A stretch of DNA of 64,000 nt from Parietichytrium sp. I65-24A. Lineage: Eukaryota; Sar; Bigyra; Thraustochytrida; Thraustochytriidae. Position numbers and translations under genes: made by a program. The notes under the pieces are model-generated. The model was not told the DNA's origin, made no database searches, and saw nothing but the letters and a program-made list of their open reading frames with translations. Shown here piece by piece: positions 9,929 to 19,832 of the stretch; the first letter of the stretch is position 1, and every line of letters starts with the position of its first letter. Location of the stretch: the NCBI GenBank assembly GCA_012862575.1, contig BLSF01000006.1:496001-560000 (forward strand), read 5' to 3'.

Positions 9929-12900
9929 ATGGACCGCCCGATAAGCGCGAGTGCGTGGGCTGCTGAGCGCTCCGAGGGGGAGGAGAAGGTGTCACGTGGC
10001 GACCTTGTCCTCGCGGAAGAGGACGAGGACGAAGACGCGGTCAAGCGACGCCGAAAGGGGCAGGCACAAGGGCAAGGACACGGTCAGCGAGGCAGCGCTG
10101 CCGTTGACGAGGAAGACGGCGACGGCGACGGCGACGAAGAAGGAGAGGACGAGGACGATGAGGAAGCAGAAGAAGGAGACGAGGATTATGAGGAAGGAGA
10201 CGAGGAAGAAGAGGAAGAGTACCTTGAAGACGAGGACGAAGCCAACGTCTCGGAACATGACAATAAGGAGACGCCATCTTGCAACGAGGATGAGGACGAG
10301 AGCGGTACCGACATGGAGGTGGAAGAGCAAAAGGTGGAGGAGATGTGGCAGGGGAAATCGAATGTGCTTGTTGCCGTTAGAGTGCGACCGATGAACTCGC
10401 GAGAACTGCAAAACACAAAATGCGTCGTCAAGGTCGTGGACGAGAGAATGGTTGTCGTGCTAGACAAGTCAGAATCAAACGATAAGCGGCAACGTGAAGA
10501 TGTCTTGCGCAAAAACAGGTCACGCGAAAAACGATACGCTTTCGATTTTGCCTTTGGCCCGGGGGTGCCAACAGAGACCGTCTATGACTATACCACAAAG
10601 TTCTTAATCGATGGCGTCGTAATAGGATATAATGCCACCGTCTTCGCTTACGGGGCGACCGGGGCAGGGAAGACCCACACGATGCTCGGTGGCGCATCTG
10701 GTGACGCTAACTCGTCCGAAACTGGGGGGGGACAGGGGATTATGGTGCTCACCATGAAAGATCTGTTTCTCAAGATTAATGAGAGTATGCGCAGATCTCG
10801 CCGAGCCCTGAGTAGGTCGTCACAAAAGCACTCAAACCGAGATCTGGTCGGGTCTGAGCACAGCAAAGGAGCAAAATCATCGAAAAATTCCTGCGACAAA
10901 GCAGGGTGCGAGGACGGAGAGAAGGTCGATGAAGATTGCGCTGACCATAGGCGGACCCCAATGTCGGCAAGTAGTGATCGATCACAGTCGATGGGCATTT
11001 CGTACAAGGTTTCCTGCTCATTTCTGGAGGTCTATAATGAGATGATTCGAGATCTCCTCACACCAAGCTCCGAATACCTGGATCTTCGCGAAGATCCGGT
11101 GAAAGGGCCAACCGTGACGGGACTTTCGGAGGTGGAGGCAACATCTGCCGACGATATCATGAATCTTTTAAGGAAAGGCAATGGAAGAAGAACTACTGAG
11201 GGTACTGCCGCGAACCAAGCTTCAAGTCGTTCGCACGCGGTCTTACAAATCACAGTCGAACGTAGGGACAATGGGATTAACAGCAATGCCGTCGCGGTTT
11301 CAAATGTGACAATGGGAAAACTCTCATTGATAGATTTGGCAGGGTCTGAGCGTGCTTCTGTAACTCAAAACAGAGGGATTCGACTTGTCGAGGGCGCAAA
11401 TATTAATCGATCGCTTCTCGCGCTAGGAAACTGTATCAATGCGCTTCGAGAAGGAGGAAAAGGCGCCTTCGTTCCGTACCGTGATTCAAAGCTGACAAGA
11501 TTGTTGAAGGACTCACTTGGGGGAAATTGCCGCACGGTGATGATAGCAGCCGTTTCGCCCGCAAGGAATCAAGTCGAGGAGACACTCAACACACTAAAGT
11601 ATGCAAACCGCGCCAAAAACATCAAGACGCAGGCGGAGAGAAACGTTCTTAATGTGGATTATCACGTCACCGAGTATGTGAACCTTATTTCCCGGTTGAA
11701 GACGGAGATCACATCGCTACGCAATCAGCTGAAGAAGCCCTCTCCGCCATTGGTACCGAACAAGCAGTCCGAGTTGAACCCAGCTGGGGCGAAAGGTATG
11801 AGCGGAACTTCAAGTTCCAACCCTGTTCCTGCAACATCTACAGGAAGTGGAACTCGCAAGTCTGTGGAGAAGCAGCAAATGGCTCTTTTGCGAGAGCAGG
11901 TAGTGTTGAATTTCAAAGAGCGCATGCAGTTGTGCCGCTCGCTGATTGAAATAGAGGCACAGAACATCGCCAACAACTCCGAGCTAGAACTGCACAAGGT
12001 CGTTATCCAACGATGGGAGCAATCGCTGTCGAAAAAGTCTGCCGGAAATGTGCCCGCTGGGAATGATGGTGCGACTGATGATCGTAGTCTGGCCGATTCA
12101 GAAAGTGCGCGAGAAGAAGATGACGACGAAGATGACGAAGACGATCTGGATGGCGTTGAGGTGAAGGACAGGGATAGCCAAGACGGCGGTTCGGAGGCAG
12201 ATCAAGACGAAGATCCGAGCGATGACGAAACTGAAGAAATTGATCCAGGAAGAGTCAGCAAAGCGGAGAGCAGGAATGGGGACGACACTGATGCGGATGA
12301 CGAGAGGGACGACGCCGACTTTTCGAGAGCGTCGGGACGCGCGTGCAAGGACGTTGCAGGGCATTCGAGTAGTGAAAAGAAAAAGAAGAAGAAACGTGGA
12401 GTGAAGCGCCCCCTCTCTGTCATCACCGAGCCTCCAAACGTTCGCGCCGCGCGTACCGAAGCACAGCAATTGATTCGCGCAAACCAAAAGAATGGGCAAC
12501 AAAAGTTGGACATCGAACGGCGTCTGCGCGAAAATGAAAAGCTATCCACAGAGCTTCGCAGCCAGATGGAAACAAGAATTACAACGGAGGAGAGACGCGA
12601 GCTTATGGAGCTCGAGTATCGCATAGGCATGCTCGAGCTCGAGAACATGGAGCTCGAAAGGGGGAGGATGCTTCATCGCTGCAGCATGCAATACAAAGAT
12701 ATGCTTATCAAACGATTGCTCACGCAGCTGGAAGTCCGTGATACCATCATCGAGGAGCAGCGGAAGCTGCTTGATGACCATGGAGTCGGTATGCATACGG
12801 TCGATGGAGTACTGGAGGAGCACATATCAGGGCTTGAGTCGCTGCACATGCTGCAGTCTTTGCCCACTCGCGCGCCTGCAACACCAGGAACCCCGACCGC

Positions 12901-14791
12901 CAGGAATATATTACTGGGCGTCTCTCAGCTTCGTGGGACACCGCAGAGACCTCTTAGCGGAACGGCTGGCAGAAGATTGAATGGAAAGCGACAGGGTGAA
13001 ATCGACGCGATGAGCGGGGCGCTTCCGCGATCTGCAGGAACTAATGGGAATGCTGGCTTTGGGGACAAGAAGAGTTCGTCTCTTGCGCTCAACAGTTTCA
13101 GGGCATCGTCCTACGGACTACCATCACCTGCGGTTGGTCACAAAATGGTGTCGCTGCACCGCCTCGAGGAAGAGCTGACCAGAATTGAAATGAGTAATCC
13201 ATACACTCCAATGGCAGCAGACGCAGCTCTACATCATCACTTGGGAGTGGTGAGCGGCAAGAAATCGCGCAGTAAGAGCAACAACAATGCAGAGGAACTC
13301 GATGAGTCTAGCATGACTCGGGGCGGAAGAGAAGCAAAGCTAAAGCTAAAGGCAGCGCTTCCTCCTGCTTCTTCGCAGACTCTAGACAAGGAAAAGAGGA
13401 AGCAGAGGCGGCTTCAAGCAAACTCGTTGCAGCAAGCTACACAACAGAAAAAGTCTCATCCCTACTTTCGTCAGCAACTTCTTGCCAAGAGACTTCAGAA
13501 GGACACAGCCAAGTCAAAACTTTCCAAAGGAAAGCTCGGTTCTGTTCAGGAAGAAAATTCTCTCACAAAACGCGAAGAGAAGCCGAAACGATCAAAATCG
13601 CAGATAACGCGAGGAAGCGCCACATCGGCTACTAGTAGCAACTCGAAGGTCCGCACAGTGAAAGGATCTTCCACCAAATCTTCGAAGTCGATCAAAAAAA
13701 CAGCTTTGTCTCGTAGCCGACAAGGCGCAGAGCAAGAGGAGAAGCTCGAGAGCGCCGAAAGTGAGTACGCCACAAGCCAGACTAGTTTATCAAATCCACT
13801 GTCACTTCCTCCAATCAAAAGAGCGTCGAACGCAATCGCGAACTCGTGCGGTTCCTTCTCAAGAATACCGATCAACTTACAATCTGGGACGAATTCTCTT
13901 TCGAACCGATGCGATACCGCCTCCCCCAATGGTGAGGAAGACGATTTGTTCGGCGAACGGAGCGCCCAGGTTGCGCCTGCGCCACCCCATTCTCCGCCGA
14001 CGCCGCCCCAAGGTCATATTCACTCTGCAAGGAGTATCTCTAGCCAGGAATCTGTGCGTCAGCACACTCGCTCAGAAAAACGTGATACTCTCTCCCGCTT
14101 GAACGGAAGATTAGCGGGGGGCACGCCCTTTCCAGAGATGAGCGAAGAAGATCATGAGAAAATATCGAGCCGCGAAAATCACTCTGGAGAGGACTACACT
14201 CAACAAATGGATTCGCTTGAGCTGTTCGATGCGGCAAATGAGTCTTGCGAAGACGTCATGCAGCCCGAAGCTGCTGCGAACACTGTTGCTCTAAAACAAG
14301 CTAAGAAGGCTGAGAAAAAGGAGAGGAAGAAACTAGAAAAACGATGGGCGGAGCTGAGCTTCGTGCTTCGGAAAACGATAAGTTGCGAGCAAGATTTTGA
14401 GAGCGTTCGGAGCACTGCGGATAGGAGTCTGTCTTTTCTGGACCAGCTTGACCGGAAGGCATCAGAGCTAAATGTTTTGCGTGGGACCTTGTCGCGCCTC
14501 TTGCTACCATACAGCGAAGATACAGCCGCTGCGGATCAACGCGCCAATACGCCCGTAACTGGGGACTCTCCTCTGGATTCTGTTATGGACCTGAACACAC
14601 GAAGACAGATGGTAACGAACGCGAACGAGCTTCGATCACTCGTTCGAGTAAAAATCGCCGACGATGCAGACCTGGACCAAGCTCGAACAGCAGTTTTGGA
14701 AATGCAAAGTTTCTTTGAAAAGATCGACACTTTCGCGGACCGGAAAAACTTGACTCCTTACGAAGTTCTTACATCGCTTAAAGCTCGTTAG
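9929..14791 (+). CDS. KIF19: Kinesin-8, KIF19-like, 1620 aa, with acidic N-terminal extension
   Basis: Intronless. Residues about 1-130 are extremely acidic (Glu/Asp runs). The motor follows (about 143-570): VAVRVRPM, P-loop GATGAGKT at about 241-248, switch I ANQASSRSHAV, switch II LIDLAGSERAS at about 465-475, and YRDSKLTRLLKDSLGG. A roughly 65-residue Ser/Lys-rich insertion separates the central motor strands before KVSCSFLEVYNEMIRDLL. The neck LNVDYHVTEY is the kinesin-8 signature. The region after it (REQVVLNFKERMQLCRSLIEIE, and ELENMELERGRMLHR further on) follows the KIF19 tail pattern. KIF19-type motors depolymerise microtubules at ciliary tips and limit cilium length. A second acidic block lies at about 730-800, and the C-terminal third is basic and Ser-rich, with a final helical domain (about 1450-1620). 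Confidence 0.88.
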   Translation: MDRPISASAWAAERSEGEEKVSRGDLVLAEEDEDEDAVKRRRKGQAQGQGHGQRGSAAVDEEDGDGDGDEEGEDEDDEEAEEGDEDYEEGDEEEEEEYLEDEDEANVSEHDNKETPSCNEDEDESGTDMEVEEQKVEEMWQGKSNVLVAVRVRPMNSRELQNTKCVVKVVDERMVVVLDKSESNDKRQREDVLRKNRSREKRYAFDFAFGPGVPTETVYDYTTKFLIDGVVIGYNATVFAYGATGAGKTHTMLGGASGDANSSETGGGQGIMVLTMKDLFLKINESMRRSRRALSRSSQKHSNRDLVGSEHSKGAKSSKNSCDKAGCEDGEKVDEDCADHRRTPMSASSDRSQSMGISYKVSCSFLEVYNEMIRDLLTPSSEYLDLREDPVKGPTVTGLSEVEATSADDIMNLLRKGNGRRTTEGTAANQASSRSHAVLQITVERRDNGINSNAVAVSNVTMGKLSLIDLAGSERASVTQNRGIRLVEGANINRSLLALGNCINALREGGKGAFVPYRDSKLTRLLKDSLGGNCRTVMIAAVSPARNQVEETLNTLKYANRAKNIKTQAERNVLNVDYHVTEYVNLISRLKTEITSLRNQLKKPSPPLVPNKQSELNPAGAKGMSGTSSSNPVPATSTGSGTRKSVEKQQMALLREQVVLNFKERMQLCRSLIEIEAQNIANNSELELHKVVIQRWEQSLSKKSAGNVPAGNDGATDDRSLADSESAREEDDDEDDEDDLDGVEVKDRDSQDGGSEADQDEDPSDDETEEIDPGRVSKAESRNGDDTDADDERDDADFSRASGRACKDVAGHSSSEKKKKKKRGVKRPLSVITEPPNVRAARTEAQQLIRANQKNGQQKLDIERRLRENEKLSTELRSQMETRITTEERRELMELEYRIGMLELENMELERGRMLHRCSMQYKDMLIKRLLTQLEVRDTIIEEQRKLLDDHGVGMHTVDGVLEEHISGLESLHMLQSLPTRAPATPGTPTARNILLGVSQLRGTPQRPLSGTAGRRLNGKRQGEIDAMSGALPRSAGTNGNAGFGDKKSSSLALNSFRASSYGLPSPAVGHKMVSLHRLEEELTRIEMSNPYTPMAADAALHHHLGVVSGKKSRSKSNNNAEELDESSMTRGGREAKLKLKAALPPASSQTLDKEKRKQRRLQANSLQQATQQKKSHPYFRQQLLAKRLQKDTAKSKLSKGKLGSVQEENSLTKREEKPKRSKSQITRGSATSATSSNSKVRTVKGSSTKSSKSIKKTALSRSRQGAEQEEKLESAESEYATSQTSLSNPLSLPPIKRASNAIANSCGSFSRIPINLQSGTNSLSNRCDTASPNGEEDDLFGERSAQVAPAPPHSPPTPPQGHIHSARSISSQESVRQHTRSEKRDTLSRLNGRLAGGTPFPEMSEEDHEKISSRENHSGEDYTQQMDSLELFDAANESCEDVMQPEAAANTVALKQAKKAEKKERKKLEKRWAELSFVLRKTISCEQDFESVRSTADRSLSFLDQLDRKASELNVLRGTLSRLLLPYSEDTAAADQRANTPVTGDSPLDSVMDLNTRRQMVTNANELRSLVRVKIADDADLDQARTAVLEMQSFFEKIDTFADRKNLTPYEVLTSLKAR

Positions 14792-14797
14792 ATCATA

Positions 14798-15712
14798 TCA
14801 CAAGTACATCTGTAATTTAATTTCTGTGACATAAAATTCGTTTCTGGAAAACCGAAGTATCACTGAGGAGAGGTTTGCGTGCCAGGAATCCTCCTCCGAC
14901 CGTATGCTTTCGATCGTTCCGTACCCAAACGGGGTGTCGAAGTGTTCTCCAACTGCTCTTGGAATTCTAAAAGGTGTCGTCATGAACTCGAGTTCGCCGT
15001 CGAGCTCCATGAGCCGAGCTACCTTTTCGTAATTGGAGGGCTGCACATCCACCACAGACCATCTATATTCGGCCTCCTTCTGCGACTTTTGCTTTGTATT
15101 GGTGTTTCCTTTGGAAGAGTCGCTGGATGATGAGCTGTCCGAATCGCTATCCTGAAAACGCTCGTTTCGGAGCGACCTCCAGCAATTATCTGCCAGGAGC
15201 GGCCGATTTGCTCGAAGACCAGCCTCCTCGTTGATCCACGCGGCAGCGCCATCCGCCGTGCCGGAGAGAAACTGGCTCTCCTCATCGCGTATGGCCGCAG
15301 CGGGCACAGTCGCTGAGCCACGCGTGATGATGGTCGCAGGGGGCGGAGCCCTTGTGCCCCAAACTTTGTCGACAATCTCGAATACCCGCTCCCCGTCGCA
15401 GCCATAGTAGTGCGCGCCGGATATTATCGCAGGGATGGCATCACTTCCCGTGCCCTGGTCACTGGCTCCTTCAGTGTGCACAAGTTTTGGCTTCTTTTTT
15501 CGAGAATCTTCTTCGCTATTTTGGACGAGGATCCACTCGGCCTGGTCGTCTTGCAATTTTCTTTCCAGCGCGCTGATCCAGAGCTGTTCTAGCCGCTCCA
15601 CCGAAGCCGCCGGGAGTTCGTCTCGCAGGCGCGCGAGAAGGTCCTCCAACACTGCTCGGTACAGTCCTCCAACCGACGCCATGGGTTTCACGAAAGGGTG
15701 CAGAGTTTTCAC
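14798..15712 (-). CDS. TFIIA large-subunit-like N-terminal domain with a different C-terminus
   Basis: 304 residues from 15712, or 294 from Met11. Residues about 14-54 (LYRAVLEDLLARLRDEL, then LEQLWISALERKL) match the four-helix-bundle N-terminus of TFIIA alpha/TOA1, including the L-W-x-x-K/R-L end. The middle is low-complexity with an acidic, Ser-rich stretch (SDSDSSSSSD), as in TFIIA linkers. The C-terminal segment DTPFGYGTIESIR followed by WHANLSSVILRFSRNEFYVTE is ambiguous. Its spacing loosely resembles the TFIIA beta-barrel end (W-x-x-x-L...), but TPFGxGT is also typical of a separate small beta domain. If it is TFIIA, it would work with TBP at promoters. The stop codon lies 6 nt from that of the convergent kinesin gene. 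Confidence 0.55.
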   Translation of the reverse strand: MKTLHPFVKPMASVGGLYRAVLEDLLARLRDELPAASVERLEQLWISALERKLQDDQAEWILVQNSEEDSRKKKPKLVHTEGASDQGTGSDAIPAIISGAHYYGCDGERVFEIVDKVWGTRAPPPATIITRGSATVPAAAIRDEESQFLSGTADGAAAWINEEAGLRANRPLLADNCWRSLRNERFQDSDSDSSSSSDSSKGNTNTKQKSQKEAEYRWSVVDVQPSNYEKVARLMELDGELEFMTTPFRIPRAVGEHFDTPFGYGTIESIRSEEDSWHANLSSVILRFSRNEFYVTEIKLQMYL

Positions 15713-16534
15713 GTAGAAGAGCGGCGTCGCATCTTCTTCGTCTCCTGTCTATTCCTCTCCTCTGCTCCCTTATTTCGCGGACGCCGCTTCTGCCAAGTGC
15801 CAAGTGCCAAGTGCAAAGTGCAAAGTGCCAAGTGCCAAGTGCAAAGTGCAAAGTGCCTTGCATCGCACCACACAACAAGTTGCCAATCATGATCATCGAT
15901 CAGGCATCGGGCGTCAAACAAACATCAAACTTTGTCCTCAGGCATCCTCAGGCATCCTCAAGCAATCTCAGGCATCATCATCCCCTATACTCCCTATACC
16001 ACTTATACCATCCTATACTCATCCAAGTTGTCCCTTGTGGAAGAAGCGAGTATTTCGTTACTGCGTAGTAGGTATTATCATGGTAGGCTTATTGAAACTC
16101 ATATAGCTTCTGAATTAGCTACATCCTCAATCAGAAATGCGATGAGCAAAGCCTCGCAAAGCAGTTTTGAAATTGTGCGATTCTACAAAGTATCGGTTTG
16201 TCAAGGTTGCTTCATTGAACAAGTTCAAGTTGAACAAGTTCCGAAGTTGAGAGTTCAGAGTTCACTCTCGAGTGCAACGCGGTAAAACAATATAGCTCGA
16301 GACGACTGCGAGAGACGCCGGAGGAAGCAGCGACGAGGGGACTGCGAGCTCCAAGAAGAAGGCGGCAAAATCCACAGCCAATTCTAGTCACAGTCAGTCC
16401 AGTGTCGTTGACAATCTCGGTGATTGCGCGAAAGTCAGTCAGCAGGCGACGACGAAAAGCAACCCAGCTCCATGCGCGACTGCCTGGCAAGAAACAAGCA
16501 TTTTTGAAAGCTACAGGTGCAGTGCAGAGGCAAG
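15713..16534. other. Divergent intergenic region rich in short tandem repeats
   Basis: 822 bp between divergent genes. No gene is supported. It contains the CCAAGTG/CAAAGTG array (15793-15855), TCCTCAGGCA decamers (about 15935-15980), CCCTATACTC-type runs near 15985-16020 and CAAGTTC/GAACAAGTT imperfect repeats near 16218-16245. Confidence 0.6.
15793..15855. repeat. 7-nt tandem array with two unit types
   Basis: Nine exact 7-nt units, CCAAGTG (A) or CAAAGTG (B), in the order A-A-A-B-B-A-A-B-B. The AABB order suggests amplification of a 28-nt higher-order unit. Confidence 0.9.
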
Positions 16535-19500
16535 ATGGTCAGGCGAGGAGGACCTGCGAAGGCTCGAGCCGAAAAAGCGGCTTCTGAGGAGCCGGAGAGC
16601 AGTCCGGTTGCAGAGGAGGGAAACCAGCAGCATGGGGCGGATATGCTGCAAAAGCTCATTGATCTCGTTGGGGCCCAAGCTCTTGAAAGCGCAAGTGCAT
16701 TTGCCGACTTTGAGAGAGACTTTAAAAGCCATGCGAAGAGTTCTCTGGTGGCAGAGTTGCAAGGGCGGTCATACGCGGAGATTCCTGGGCTTTGTGACAA
16801 AATCCACAAGCATCTCAAATCCGAAAAATCTCCGGAGAGCAGCCCGGCCGCACTCGCTCTCATGAGCATTGGTGCGAGTGCCATCATCTGCTGGCAGTCC
16901 GCAGTCAACTCCGATGATGTTGTGGCCGCAATCTCTGCTCCAAAGCAGGTGGTAAATCTCAGCATCTTTCTCCACGGAATGCTCTTTTCAATTGGTGAAA
17001 ACCGGGAGATTCAAAAAAAGATCTGCAAACTGTGTGAGTTTTGGTGGCTACGTGGCCTACCAAAGAAAGATCAGCTCATTGCGCTTTCCTTTCCTATGAT
17101 TGTCATTTTCTCTCTGGAGGAAGACGCCAAAAAGCAGGACGTAAAGCGGGTCCATAACTTGCGCAAGGTCCTTCAGGCATTTGATATTGACGACGACAGC
17201 AGCGTCACTCTACGCCATCTTCTTTTGCGGTGCTACTTGAGTCCTCTTTATCTCTTTACTGAAGATGGCTCCAAATTCTTGGCGGAATTATTGTTGCTAA
17301 GCGCGGACTTTTCCCAGGACATACACGATACTGTAAAAGCACAATTGTCTTTCGCTGCTGGACAAGGGAACGGAGGGTGTAGGGAGTCACAAGTCATTGA
17401 CCGTTACGCCTCTATCTACTTCAAGGCTTGGAAGGCCTCCCGGGCACAGGAGAGCGAAATTACTTTGACCATCGAAAAAGACCTCATCCAGGATCTAATG
17501 GATTCTGCAGTACACGTGCGAGACCAATCGATCGGAGATGCATTGTTCGAGTTTCTAAATCGTGGCTTTCATGACAACAAGAACATTTCTGAGGTGGACG
17601 CCATGCTCTTGCGTCTTTACAATCCGTTTTTGTGGCGCAGTCTGAGCGCTGCGAATGGACAGGTGAGGTTTCGCGCAACGAGAATCCTGGCCCGGGCGTT
17701 TCCACTGCAAGATCCCCAAGCGCAGGTAAGCGAAACGGATGAGCTCTTGCAAAGGCAGTACAGCGTCATTGAAGGTCTACTTGTGGACGTGAGTCCCGAG
17801 GTCCGAGTTGCGGCTGTGCAAGGGGCGTGCCGAATGCTTTCTGTCTACTGGGAGCTTATTCCAAAAAAAGCAATCGCTTCGCTCATCTCACTTTTGGTTG
17901 GTAAACTGCTACATGACAAATCTAGCTGGAAAGTCCGATTGGCTGTCCTCCAAGGTTTGGAATTTATAAGCGAGAACCCCCTTTCTCAAAGTGCGTTGAA
18001 AGACGTTCTGGCACATTGCAGTCCTTTTATTCACGATGTCTCGAAGGCAGTAAGAAACGGCCTTGTAAGCTTGCTGCTGCGTGTGAAATCAATTCGCTCA
18101 ATCAAATTTTATGAGGTCGTCCCGGTTGACCATCTTCTAGAGCGGCTCGCAATTGATCCTCATCTCGCGAGCAAGCTTACGAAGCTGCTCATGGACTCCT
18201 TCTCCCCCCAAGGTGTGCCTGGGTCCGAGCAGCTTCAGCGTGCGTTATCTCTCCTCGAAAGTCATCCAAAAGCTGCTGTGGCTTTCATGAAGCATTTGCC
18301 AGCACATCTCGCAATTGGTCCAGTATGTAAATTAGCCATTCTTCTTGGGAAATGGATGGTAAATCAACTGAAAGATGTGGAGAAATTGAGCGACTCTACG
18401 CAGGAATTGTTCTGCGGGGCGCTGAAGGCGGTTGCCACGCTATGGGCTGGCGTGGCCAAGCAATTAAACAGCAAGCGCTACGCGTCCATGAAACTTCAAT
18501 TGGTCGAAGTGTTTGATTTGGACAGCTTTGTACGCCCTATGGTTGCACTTGATGGCCCGCTAGGTCAAAAGAGCTTGCCATATCTCTTGGAAATCTCTGC
18601 GTACTTGCCATGTGACGACAGTTTTCAGAAGCGCGTTCTCTCAGACATTCTCAATTACACACCTTCACTCACGCTTGAAGAATCGGGTACAGCCGATCCC
18701 TCGGCAGTCAAAGCCGAGCTCCAACGTCTGAACAGCTCACTTGGACCAGCCATTTCTTGCCTTTGTGTTTGGGAAGCAGAGGGCGAATTACTTGATGCGA
18801 TTGATTCTGCACTTGGTGGTGGGCAGCCCCCGAAAAAGGGTAGCAAGCGTCGGAAAGGCGCAAAGGGTCGCTCTTCATCCCCGAAGGAGATGCAACCCCT
18901 TGTTGCCTTGTGGGCGTTGCAATTCATCTTTGCGAATAACCCAAGTCAAAGCCGCGACAAACTTTTGTTGGAAGACTCGCCGATTTTGAAGTCACTCATG
19001 GAAAGCTTGAAAAGCCGTCTCTCGACGCCGCTGGGACTGGAGACTGCGGTAAAAATTGCGATTCATCGTACAATGCATGAAGTTCTGCAGAGTAAACTTG
19101 TATCAGAAGAGAGCGAGGCCTTTGAGGACCATTCGGTTGTCCACGGATTCTTGCATACTGCACTCTCCACCATACACCCAAACCTTCAAACTTTGCTTCA
19201 GTCAGGTGCTGCGCTTGGCTCCGACCCAACATCTCCTCACGCCAAAGAGAAGAAGAAAAGGAACGGGAAACGAAGCGCTCCGAGTGATGCTGGGTTAGAC
19301 GTCAGTCTGGAGGAGCGCGCTTCCCTCGCTGCGGTGCTCGCGATATGTTTAAACGAATGCTATGCTCTCAACTTACTCAGCTCGGAGTCTCCACTTGCTG
19401 GAGATGTAACATTATGGTGGACTTTTGCTCGTGAGAACCTCCCTGCAAATTACAAATCTGCTTTCTCACGTATGGAAAAACGCTGCATTGGAGATCTCAA

Positions 19501-19549
19501 CTTGGCCCAGAAAGAAGGAGATGCGAATACTTGCTCGCTGGTGCATTGA
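16535..19549 (+). CDS. NCAPG2: Condensin II subunit G2 (CAP-G2)
   Basis: Intronless, about 1004 residues from the ATG at 16535 (another in-frame ATG lies at 16517). Residues about 195-290 contain the condensin-2 non-SMC signature: KRVHNLRKVLQAFDIDD, then LRHLLLRCYLSPLYL, then EDGSKFLAELL. HEAT repeats follow (about 370-600), with segments matching the G2 pattern: SPEVRVAAVQGACRML, LLVGKLLHDKSSWKVRLAVL, RNGLVSLLLRVKSIRSIKFY and HLLERLAIDP. A Lys-rich loop near 770-785 (KKGSKRRKGAKGR) is probably disordered. CAP-G2 pairs with CAP-D3 and CAP-H2 on SMC2/SMC4 in chromosome condensation. The length is slightly below the vertebrate homologue (about 1140). Confidence 0.88.
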   Translation: MVRRGGPAKARAEKAASEEPESSPVAEEGNQQHGADMLQKLIDLVGAQALESASAFADFERDFKSHAKSSLVAELQGRSYAEIPGLCDKIHKHLKSEKSPESSPAALALMSIGASAIICWQSAVNSDDVVAAISAPKQVVNLSIFLHGMLFSIGENREIQKKICKLCEFWWLRGLPKKDQLIALSFPMIVIFSLEEDAKKQDVKRVHNLRKVLQAFDIDDDSSVTLRHLLLRCYLSPLYLFTEDGSKFLAELLLLSADFSQDIHDTVKAQLSFAAGQGNGGCRESQVIDRYASIYFKAWKASRAQESEITLTIEKDLIQDLMDSAVHVRDQSIGDALFEFLNRGFHDNKNISEVDAMLLRLYNPFLWRSLSAANGQVRFRATRILARAFPLQDPQAQVSETDELLQRQYSVIEGLLVDVSPEVRVAAVQGACRMLSVYWELIPKKAIASLISLLVGKLLHDKSSWKVRLAVLQGLEFISENPLSQSALKDVLAHCSPFIHDVSKAVRNGLVSLLLRVKSIRSIKFYEVVPVDHLLERLAIDPHLASKLTKLLMDSFSPQGVPGSEQLQRALSLLESHPKAAVAFMKHLPAHLAIGPVCKLAILLGKWMVNQLKDVEKLSDSTQELFCGALKAVATLWAGVAKQLNSKRYASMKLQLVEVFDLDSFVRPMVALDGPLGQKSLPYLLEISAYLPCDDSFQKRVLSDILNYTPSLTLEESGTADPSAVKAELQRLNSSLGPAISCLCVWEAEGELLDAIDSALGGGQPPKKGSKRRKGAKGRSSSPKEMQPLVALWALQFIFANNPSQSRDKLLLEDSPILKSLMESLKSRLSTPLGLETAVKIAIHRTMHEVLQSKLVSEESEAFEDHSVVHGFLHTALSTIHPNLQTLLQSGAALGSDPTSPHAKEKKKRNGKRSAPSDAGLDVSLEERASLAAVLAICLNECYALNLLSSESPLAGDVTLWWTFARENLPANYKSAFSRMEKRCIGDLNLAQKEGDANTCSLVH

Positions 19550-19832
19550 GGCCACGGGTGGGGTCATTGTATACATTGGCTGCGACAACTTTTATCTATT
19601 ATTCTGATTTGAAAATTTCACAAATTTGCATGTTTGATTTACATTTGACGATTGTTAGTAAGGTGTGGATACCGCTGACCTTTGGAGTCGTCAACACTTT
19701 GCGCACACATGATGGGATCCGGAAGAAAGAGAATGTCGCTAAAGTGAACCTCGAGAGATGATACTGAGTACCAGTGTCATGGGTTTCAAATTACTCAGTC
19801 ACTCCGCAAACGCAAAACACACATCGCGTCGA

